Assembly: GCA_964445695.1 (NCBI GenBank)
Contig: CAYULF010000012.1
Location: forward strand, 62,001-126,000
DNA from: JAUIKM01 sp964445695
Lineage (GTDB): Bacteria > Bacteroidota > Ignavibacteria > Kapaibacteriales > UBA7675
Length of the DNA: 64,000 nucleotides
Direction: 5' to 3'
The translations under genes and the position numbers were made by a program. The notes beneath the pieces were generated by a model. The model searched no databases. It was given only the letters and a program-made list of their open reading frames with translations, and was not told the DNA's origin. Within the stretch, counting starts at the first letter, position 1, and each line of letters starts with the position of its first letter. This document shows, piece by piece, positions 38,364 to 45,094 of this stretch.

Positions 38364-38700
38364 CTGCGTCGAACCTGACGCGAGCACTTTGCACTCCCAC
38401 TTGGAGTTCTAAACACCGCGATTAACTCGACTCTCACAGCCTTCAAACTTTTTGCCTTGGAACTCAGCGACTTCCGTCCGGAGGCGATGTTGGACGTTTT
38501 CGCCGATTTGTTAGCCGCGCTTTGAGCGGCTCGCCTGCGGCTTTGCGGGCATAGGCCAAACTTCAGGCCCGCTTCCGGCTGATGTCGTTGAGCGCGTGAA
38601 TCGCGCACAGCGAACGCAACGATTTGAAACCGGTTGTTAACCCATCGGCTTCTATCCGCGAGGTTAAACAGAATTGGATTTATTCTGGTCAGTAGGATAA
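38364..38700. other. Gap, nothing recognisable
   Basis: About 340 bases between a terminator and the 13-bp tandem array. GTTAAC (38637) and GTTAAAC (38663) occur; no gene or structured element is evident. Confidence 0.5.
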
Positions 38701-38701
38701 G

Positions 38702-38976
38702 CAGCGAAGTCAACCAGTAAAGTCAACCAGTAAAGTCAACCAGTAAAGTCAACCAGCGAAGTCAACAAGTGAAGTCAACATGTGAGGTCAACCAGCGAAG
38801 TCAACCAGCGAAGTCAACCAGTGAAGTCAACCAGTGAAGTCAACCAGTAAAGCCAACCAGCGAAGTCAACCAGTGAAGTCAACCAGTGAAGTCAACCAGC
38901 GAAGTCAACAAGTGAAGTCAACAAGTGAAGTCAACAAGTGAAGTCAAACAGTGAAGTCAAACAGCAAAGTCAAAAT
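38702..38976. repeat. Tandem array of a 13-bp unit, about 21 copies
   Basis: The unit AAGTCAACCAGTG recurs head to tail with variants ending AGTA, AGCG or with CAAG instead of CCAG. Because 13 is not a multiple of three and one phase carries TGA, it cannot be a coding repeat. The unit is AT-richer than the surrounding DNA. The array ends about 70 bases before the terminator of the minus-strand T9SS gene. Copies at the right end drift (AAACAG), as expected for slippage-generated arrays. Confidence 0.95.
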
Positions 38977-39040
38977 GATTAACCGCAAACGCACTGCAAT
39001 CCGGATGTTAAGCAAAGTAAACCTGCGGCCACCTGTTTAA

Positions 39041-39077
39041 AAAACAGTGGGGAGCGCTCGCAAACGAGCACTCCCCA
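39041..39077 (-). terminator. Terminator of the minus-strand T9SS repeat protein
   Basis: Stem TGGGGAGCGCTCG (39048-39060) pairs with CGAGCACTCCCCA (39065-39077), one mismatch and a CAAA loop; on the minus strand it is followed by CTGTTTTTT. It lies 32 bases after the stop codon at 39109. Confidence 0.82.
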
Positions 39078-39108
39078 AAGTGTTGACGAGACGGTCTGTT
39101 ATGCGCCC

Positions 39109-40947
39109 TTATCGCACAACAATTACCGGAATCGTTTGTGACACACCACCATTAAGCTCAATGCGCACAAAGTACGTGCCGCTGGAAGCAGCGCTGAGCG
39201 AAAGGTTGGTCGTGTTCGGACCGACAACCGTGTTCAGGTTTTGACGGAGAACCGTGTTGCCTGCCGGGTCGATCAGCGTGACGGCAGCCGGACCGGCGAC
39301 CTTGGCGTTGAACTCGACGTTAACGGAGTTAACAGCCGGGTTCGGGTAGCTGCGAACTTCTTTCACCGTCGTGCCGACTTTAACAGTCGTGATCGTCGGC
39401 AGAGCGTCGCCTTCATCGCCTTCAGCGTTACCGCCTTCGGTTTCTTCGTCGCCGCAGCCAAAGTTGACGTCGACTTCAAAACCGAGCTCTTCGGAGAAGC
39501 GGCGATTGAGCTCTTCCATTTGCTCGTCGGTCAGCGAGCAGGGGTCGCCGTCCCAGTTGTCACCGCCAACTTCTTCGAGGATGCGGTTCAGCTTTTCGAG
39601 CAGTTCTTTGTCGCCGTGATCGCCACCGCCGGAATTTCCGTCGCATTCGATCAGCAGGAAGTCAAAGTCTACGCCGGTTTCTTCGAGGATTTTGGCGTGG
39701 ATTTCGTGGCGCTGCTCTTCGGTCAGCGAGCAGATGTCGCCGTTCCAGCCTTCGCCGCCGGCTTCCATCAGCAGCTCTTCGAGCATGCGATGAGCTTCGT
39801 CCATGCCTTCGTGGTCGCAGGGGAACAGGCCTTGCAGGTCAACGCCGAATTCCTCTTCCATTTTGGCCTGAATTTCAGCGCGTTGCTCTTCGGTCAGCGA
39901 GCAGGGATCGCCGTTCCAGCTGTCGCCGCCGGCTTCTTCGAGCAGTTCAATGAGGCGTTTGTGGAACTCATCACCTTCGTTGCCGCCGCCGTTGTCGCCG
40001 CCCCAGCCGATGTCGATCGGGAAGTCGTCGCCGAATTCTTCGCGCAGGATGCGCTCGATTTCTTCAGCTTCTTCGCGCGTGATTTCGCCGTCTTCCATGG
40101 CTTTGTCCATCAACTCCTGGAAACGCTCGTTGAAGCGCTCGAAAAGTTCCGGATCGAAGTCGCCGCCGCCGTGGTGGCCGCACATCAGCATCGGGGGGCA
40201 GGGGCCGCCGAATTCTTCGGCCAGACGACGGTTGATTTCGTCGATCTGCTCTTGCGTCAGGTCACAGGGATCGCCGTCGTAGTCTTCGCCTGCAACGTCG
40301 TCCATGATTTCTTTGATTTTGGCGAGGATTTCGTCGGCGTCTTCATTGTTGTGGCCGTCACCCTTGTCGAAAGGATTGTACGGCAGGTCGTCGCCGAATT
40401 CTTCGCGCAGGGTGTTCAGGATGTCTTCAATTTCGCTGTCGGTCAGCGGACGCATCCACGGGCCGAGCGTTTCGGCGAGCAGTTCACCCAGGCGGATGTC
40501 AAACTTGATCCACTCGTCATCCATGCCGTCGCGCGGGTCGATGCCGCCGCCGAAACCGGCATAGGGGCTCTCACCGTTTTCGTTGTAGGCGGTGATAAAG
40601 AAGATCGTGCGGAACAGGCCCATTTCGGGATCCAGACCGAGTTGATCGGCCAGGTCTTCCAGATTGGTCGTGTAGTTGGTTTCTTCCGTGCTGGCAATCT
40701 GGACCAGGTCATCGGGGAAATTCATGTCGATTGAAGCATAGATGTTAAAACCATCTGCTTCGGGGCCATCGGGCGCCGGATCCCAGTTCATGTGAATTTC
40801 CGACGTTTCGCCGTTAAACTCGGCATGGAAAGCTGTCGGTGGGAAAGGCGCTCCATCGTTTTGAGCCTGGAGCCCAATGGCTCCGACGGTCATCATGGCA
40901 ATCAGTGCCATGCCCGCCCGGCGCAATAATGAGAACGTTTGTGTCAT
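39109..40947 (-). CDS. Secreted T9SS-sorted protein with acidic 'GDPCSLTEEQ' repeats
   Basis: 612 residues from the ATG at 40945-40947, which has AAGGAT upstream; a start eight codons earlier is possible. Signal peptide to GLQAQ, a fibronectin-III-like domain (about residues 32-130), then six acidic helical units of 50-65 residues. Four of these share a core L-x4-GG-x-x-W-x-G-D-x-C-S-L-T-x-E-Q, then EI-x3-L-EE-G and a second Cys. They are separated by Gly/Asp/His linkers. The last 80 residues form a type IX sorting domain (SYPNPAVNSVNVEF to TYFVRIELNGG). I know no family with this repeat; Asp/Glu loops suggest metal binding, unproven. Confidence 0.82.
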   Translation of the reverse strand: MTQTFSLLRRAGMALIAMMTVGAIGLQAQNDGAPFPPTAFHAEFNGETSEIHMNWDPAPDGPEADGFNIYASIDMNFPDDLVQIASTEETNYTTNLEDLADQLGLDPEMGLFRTIFFITAYNENGESPYAGFGGGIDPRDGMDDEWIKFDIRLGELLAETLGPWMRPLTDSEIEDILNTLREEFGDDLPYNPFDKGDGHNNEDADEILAKIKEIMDDVAGEDYDGDPCDLTQEQIDEINRRLAEEFGGPCPPMLMCGHHGGGDFDPELFERFNERFQELMDKAMEDGEITREEAEEIERILREEFGDDFPIDIGWGGDNGGGNEGDEFHKRLIELLEEAGGDSWNGDPCSLTEEQRAEIQAKMEEEFGVDLQGLFPCDHEGMDEAHRMLEELLMEAGGEGWNGDICSLTEEQRHEIHAKILEETGVDFDFLLIECDGNSGGGDHGDKELLEKLNRILEEVGGDNWDGDPCSLTDEQMEELNRRFSEELGFEVDVNFGCGDEETEGGNAEGDEGDALPTITTVKVGTTVKEVRSYPNPAVNSVNVEFNAKVAGPAAVTLIDPAGNTVLRQNLNTVVGPNTTNLSLSAASSGTYFVRIELNGGVSQTIPVIVVR

Positions 40948-41899
40948 TGCTGTAAATCCTTGATTAAGCATGAATACAATTGCTTTCCGGAGTTGTTGTC
41001 GGCGTCAGGTGCAGCGACGCGGCCGTCACAGCCTTTGTCGTTTCCGTCTACCGAATCGGGCGTTAGTGTCGCTGCCCGGGGTTTCTGGAACGCTTCCGTC
41101 GGCTCCGTCTCGTCTTTGGATTGCCTTCGGTGCGTTACGACCTGACCAACAACGGCATTTTGAATTCGATACATCCCGCCGCCGAATTTTTTGATTTTGT
41201 CCCGATTCCACCGACGCTTGGACGCCTTTCAGCCGGTGAATCAATGGCCCTGAAGCCGCATCAATACTTGCTTCACAAGAGATTTTATTGTTAACAACTT
41301 CGATGCCGATTACCGGCCGCCACGGCTGTGCGGACGTCCAGGCTTTTGCCGAAGCATGATTTTCCTGTTTGTCATCGGGAGATCAGTCTGCTGCGCGGCA
41401 GCGTCGTTGGGCGCGCGGAAGGTGGGAGCTTTTAATAATGAAGAGGAGAGATTCGGCTTTGCGCATGGGAGTGCATTCAAACCAATTGTGATTGATTGTG
41501 GCAATCAGTTGCCAGCGCCTCCGCCGATGAATGACGCGGGCACCACCGTTTACCCACGTTATACGCTACGTTCAGGCGTGAATATCGCCCGGTGCGGTTT
41601 TTCCGATTGCATGGCCGCGCGCTCAAGCACACCTTGCGGGAGTCGAACCATCCGGAGGGTTCGACCGCGCCGCATGAAACCGTTGGGACGGCAGGTCGCG
41701 GGATTCAAGTTTCACGGCGAAGACCGGAGTTTGGCATGTCGAACTGGCGGGATTCCAGCGGTCTGGTCTGCCGATCCGGATGCTCAAGAGAAATTGCCTA
41801 TTAATTGAAGTGGAGGCTCGCTGTCCGACTGTCCAGTGATTTTCGGCCCGAGACCCGCCAACGATAATACTGGTCATTCGCCGACATTGTGTTTCCGGC

Positions 41900-41953
41900 T
41901 GCACGACTAACAAAAGAAAAAAGCAAGCCGGAGGCAGGACGGCGAAGCGATTC
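41900..41953 (+). repeat. Dispersed structured intergenic repeat, family A
   Basis: CTGCACGACTAACAAAAG, AAAAAAGCAAGCCGGAGG, CGGCGAAGCGATTCAGG. GCCG pairs with CGGC across the variable centre. Confidence 0.7.
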
Positions 41954-41980
41954 AGGAAAATTGGCCGGGCGCGATAAATC

Positions 41981-42029
41981 GACATGGGGAAGCTCCAAGG
42001 GCGGAACTTCCCCATGTCTTGACGAGACG
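41981..42029. repeat. 12-bp hairpin followed by TTGACGAGACG
   Basis: GACATGGGGAAG (41981-41992) pairs perfectly with CTTCCCCATGTC (42007-42018) and is followed at once by TTGACGAGACG (42019-42029). The same 11-mer follows the TGGGGA/TCCCCA hairpin at 39048-39077 (11-mer at 39083-39093). Confidence 0.6.
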
Positions 42030-42327
42030 ACCGATCGTGCGTACTGACCGCACAACAAGTCCGGATCTGCGTGAGAATGCTGTTGAATTTCGCTGGAAAA
42101 GAAAGGGGAGCTCCGGTGGAGCCGGAGTGGATAACAACTGCGCGGGTAGTGCCCGGCAGGACAACAACAAATAATGTCAATCGATACAGGTGTGTGCATT
42201 CGGTTCGCGGGGATTAATTTATGGCGGTGTGTATCGAATGCCGTGATGCGTTGTTAGTCTGCCATATGTGCGGGAAAGCGACGGCATCGAGCCGGAAATC
42301 CCGCCGGAACAAATGAAAGTGTGATAC

Positions 42328-42906
42328 GTGATCGGACGTCGAAAAAAGGTTCAGCAACTGGAAGACCACGAACTGTGCACAATGGTTCGCGGGTCACGGC
42401 GAGAGGCGGAAGCGGCGTTCAGCGAGCTGTTCAACCGCTATTCCTCCCGCATCCACGCCTACGCCTACCGCATCCTGAACGACCAGGAAGCGGCCGAAGA
42501 CGTCTACCAGGAAACCTTTGTGCGTTTCCACAAGGCGCTGCGCGACGGCGCGGAAATGCAAAATCTGACCGGCTTCCTGTTCACGATCAGCAAAAACCTG
42601 TGCCTGAACTACCTGAAGTCGAAAAAACGACGCAATACGGTGCCGATAGAAGACTACGATTTTGAAGTCTTTAATCACACCTACGAGAGCGAAGAACTGA
42701 TGAACCTGATTGCGATGGCGCTGGACCTGCTCGACTTTGAGTTCCGCGAGGCGTTTGTCCTGCGCGAATACCAGGGAATGTCCTATGCCGAAGTGGCCGA
42801 AATGACCGGCACAACGCTGGCGACGGCCAAGATCCGCGTACATCGCGCCAAACAAAAGATCAAGACTATACTGAAACCATACGTGCGGGATATTCTCGCC
42901 ATCTGA
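42328..42906 (+). CDS. ECF-type RNA polymerase sigma factor
   Basis: 192 residues from a GTG start. Region 2 is clear (FSELFNRYSSRIHAYAYRILNDQEAAEDVYQETFVRFHKAL, with the usual NLTGFLFTISKNLCLNYLKSKKR), then region 4 with a helix-turn-helix (REAFVLREYQGMSYAEVAEMTGTTLATAKIRVHRAKQKI). It redirects RNA polymerase to a dedicated regulon. The next gene, 42 bases away, encodes its probable membrane anti-sigma factor, so activity is expected to be released by an envelope signal. Promoters recognised are unknown; autoregulation of this operon is common in the family. Confidence 0.92.
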   Translation: MIGRRKKVQQLEDHELCTMVRGSRREAEAAFSELFNRYSSRIHAYAYRILNDQEAAEDVYQETFVRFHKALRDGAEMQNLTGFLFTISKNLCLNYLKSKKRRNTVPIEDYDFEVFNHTYESEELMNLIAMALDLLDFEFREAFVLREYQGMSYAEVAEMTGTTLATAKIRVHRAKQKIKTILKPYVRDILAI

Positions 42907-42948
42907 TAGAGGCGTCCGCCGCGGAGCGCGGCGCGCCGGGAGTTAATC

Positions 42949-44244
42949 ATGAACTACACGGAAATGGTCGAAGACTTCGTGACGCTGGGCAGCCTGCCGG
43001 CCGAACAGGAACACGCCCTGTTCAGCGCGCTGGCCGCGGACGAAGAACTTCGCGCCGAATTTAAAATGAGTCTGGCAATGCGTTCCGCCGTGCGCAACGA
43101 CCGGGCGGCTTTTGTGCCGCCGCCGAGTTCCGTCAATGCGGTTTTTGCCCGACTTGGATACAGCGCACCGATCGGCGCCGCGGCAGGCGCGGGCCTGGCG
43201 ATGCGTCTGCGCGAGGTGTTCAGCGGCAGCAATCTGGCCGCCGCGGCCGTGGGCGCACTGCTGATGGGTCTGGCTTCGCTCGGCTTCAACGCCGTTGGCG
43301 CGGCGGACGACGCACCGCCGCTGGCCGATGGACATTCGATTCTGTTGCCGGGCAATCACGCCAAAGCCTCGCTTGCGGCGAATGCGGCTGCCGAAATGGC
43401 GCAGAACGACGGTCTGGCGGCGGCAAACGCTCCGTCCCGTTCTGCGGATAATGTCGAGTCGTTTGACGATGCGCCGGCCGTGGACCCGTCACAGGGCGCG
43501 CAGACTTCAGGCGCCGCTGCGAGCACGGCGGCCGCGGCCGACGTCAGCAGCGCGATCCCGGTTGAGGAAGTCGTCGCTGAACAATCCGCTTCCACCGCGG
43601 AATTTGCGAGTGCCGAAAAACTGCCGGTCAGCGAACGACTGGCGGCCGCCGACCTCCGGAATGTCAATCTCAGCACGGGCAATGCGAGCCGCGCGGCGAT
43701 CGGGCGGCAGGAACTGCAGACAGTATCGATCCTGAGTTCGCTGGAGGAAGCGGCTTCGGACCTGAAAATGGACGCGACATACCGTCTGCTGGCGATGCGC
43801 CCGCTACAGCAGTCCGACCTGCCTTCGACGGCCAACGCCGGACCGAACAACTTTGCCGTCGGTCTGAACATCGATCTGGGCTCCGACTTCCTGTTTGTTT
43901 TTGAGGTAGGACGCGAAGAATTTTTCCTCGACTTCGAGCGCCGCACGCCGGACGATCTGTGGCTGATCACTGAGCGCCGCCGCGGCAACATCCTTTGGGG
44001 CACGATGGGCATGCGCTACAGCCCGGTGGACGAGGGACTGTTTCAACCTTTTGCGCAGCTCGGCTTGGGCGGCGCGGCAATCGGCGCTCTCGGGCGCGCG
44101 CAGCTTGGGTTTGAGGGCGACCTGTCGTCCAACGTAGCTTTTTCACTTGGACTTGAAACCAGCTTCCTGGCTTTTCCGGTTGACGGAGCGTGGTTCAACT
44201 CGCAAAACATCGGACTGACATATGGCTTCTCATATAAATTCTAA
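42949..44244 (+). CDS. Envelope-spanning anti-sigma factor: cytoplasmic anti-sigma domain, membrane helix, outer-membrane barrel (Dma-like)
   Basis: 431 residues. Residues 1-60 resemble anti-sigma N-termini (VEDFVTLGSLPAEQEHALFS). One membrane segment lies at about 94-116 (SNLAAAAVGALLMGLASLGFNAV). A 180-residue Ala/Ser/Asp-rich linker (117-295) has no fold. Residues 296-431 alternate as outer-membrane beta strands (FAVGLNIDLGSDFLFVFEVG, LFQPFAQLGLGG, FSLGLETSFL) and end in Tyr-Lys-Phe, the usual barrel-end signature. The plan fits the dual-membrane-spanning anti-sigma (Dma) factors described in Bacteroides thetaiotaomicron: the barrel would sense the outer membrane and control the upstream sigma factor. 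GGGAG precedes the ATG. Confidence 0.8.
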   Translation: MNYTEMVEDFVTLGSLPAEQEHALFSALAADEELRAEFKMSLAMRSAVRNDRAAFVPPPSSVNAVFARLGYSAPIGAAAGAGLAMRLREVFSGSNLAAAAVGALLMGLASLGFNAVGAADDAPPLADGHSILLPGNHAKASLAANAAAEMAQNDGLAAANAPSRSADNVESFDDAPAVDPSQGAQTSGAAASTAAAADVSSAIPVEEVVAEQSASTAEFASAEKLPVSERLAAADLRNVNLSTGNASRAAIGRQELQTVSILSSLEEAASDLKMDATYRLLAMRPLQQSDLPSTANAGPNNFAVGLNIDLGSDFLFVFEVGREEFFLDFERRTPDDLWLITERRRGNILWGTMGMRYSPVDEGLFQPFAQLGLGGAAIGALGRAQLGFEGDLSSNVAFSLGLETSFLAFPVDGAWFNSQNIGLTYGFSYKF

Positions 44245-44953
44245 ACGCCCGGCGGCGGCGTGGGCCGCTTTCTTCGGCGCCCTGCTGGTAACGCTGGGCC
44301 TGGCATCCTGCGAATCGCCGCTCGACAGCACTGTCGGGCCTCACGAAGTCGACACGGTCGGTTGGGTCGGCCCCGGTGAGCGACCTGACGAAAAAGTGCC
44401 CAAGCAGACCTTCATTTTCCGGCCGATCTCAATTTTCGGCGGCTGGAACGTCGAACTCTCCGGCCAGGGCGTTTTTGAGATTCCCGAATTCTGGTTCCCG
44501 GAATTCCTCAACTACTCTATGAGTCTGGCGGTGAGCGAGGACAACGGCGGCAATGCCAAAATGTCGTTCAGTTATGATCTGCGTCGCTCAGACGACGTAA
44601 CGGCGCTGCCGTACTATCCGCTTGAAGTTGAGATGCTGCTTGCGACCGCAATTCACGTCAACCTGACCGATGTGCCGGTGGTCGGTAGTCTCGAAAACGG
44701 TTTCATTTCGACGCAGGGAGAAATTCACGCCGGCGGTACAATTGAATACGGCGTGCTGGAAGAACCGCACAGCACGGAGGTCACTCCGGTCGGATCGTTC
44801 CCCTGCAGCGTTACGGTTCTGGTTATTCCCGACATAGAGATACCCGAATTGCTCCAGATCAGCATTGTCGTCAACGGCGTTGTCAATCATCCGCCTTACG
44901 GCGACATCGCTTACTCCAGCCAGTCCGACTTCATCCGCGTGCCGGTCAACTGA
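44222..44953 (+). CDS. Lipoprotein of the sigma/anti-sigma operon
   Basis: 243 residues; its ATG overlaps the last 23 bases of the anti-sigma gene, so translation is probably coupled. N-region, hydrophobic core and lipobox GLASC give an exported lipoprotein. The mature part is rich in Pro, Val, Ile and Glu with beta-like strands (for example GWNVELSGQGVFEIPEFWFP) and has one further Cys. No family recognised. Its place as third gene suggests an envelope component that works with, or is monitored by, the anti-sigma barrel. Confidence 0.8.
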   Translation: MASHINSKRPAAAWAAFFGALLVTLGLASCESPLDSTVGPHEVDTVGWVGPGERPDEKVPKQTFIFRPISIFGGWNVELSGQGVFEIPEFWFPEFLNYSMSLAVSEDNGGNAKMSFSYDLRRSDDVTALPYYPLEVEMLLATAIHVNLTDVPVVGSLENGFISTQGEIHAGGTIEYGVLEEPHSTEVTPVGSFPCSVTVLVIPDIEIPELLQISIVVNGVVNHPPYGDIAYSSQSDFIRVPVN

Positions 44954-45002
44954 TTCGGCCGTCACTTCGTACGCTCCGCGCAGCTCCTGTCACAATCGTA
45001 GC

Positions 45003-45040
45003 GGCGTCGCATCATCCTGGATGCGGCGCCGTTCTCCGTT
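45003..45040 (+). terminator. Probable terminator of the sigma operon
   Basis: GGCGTCGCATC (45003-45013) pairs with GATGCGGCGCC (45020-45030), one G-U pair; the following GTTCTCCGTTT is only moderately T-rich, so termination may be partial. Confidence 0.6.
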
Positions 45041-45094
45041 TATCCCCGGCGGAAACCGTATATTGCGGCTTTTACGCCGAACCCACGGGACAGC

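Larger units (their letters stand above)
40948..42327. other. 1.38-kb gene-free region upstream of the sigma operon
   Basis: It holds the palindrome TTGTTAACAA (41289-41298), a minus-oriented family A fragment (41347-41380), a full family A copy (41900-41953) and a 12-bp hairpin (41981-42018). A plus-strand frame of 150 codons at 41356 has no homology I recognise, no ribosome site and crosses repeat DNA; I reject it. Confidence 0.6.

Noticed and set aside
38702..38976. CRISPR array
   Set aside because: Repeats of 13 bases are contiguous with no spacers and no cas genes are nearby.
39241..40734. 497-codon plus-strand frame opposite the T9SS repeat protein
   Set aside because: Repetitive Phe/Val/Ala-rich product is the antisense of the Asp/Glu repeats; the minus strand has signal peptide, domains and sorting tail.
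41356..41808. Possible 150-codon gene in the gap before the sigma operon
   Set aside because: No ribosome site, no recognisable motif, and it begins within a family A repeat fragment.
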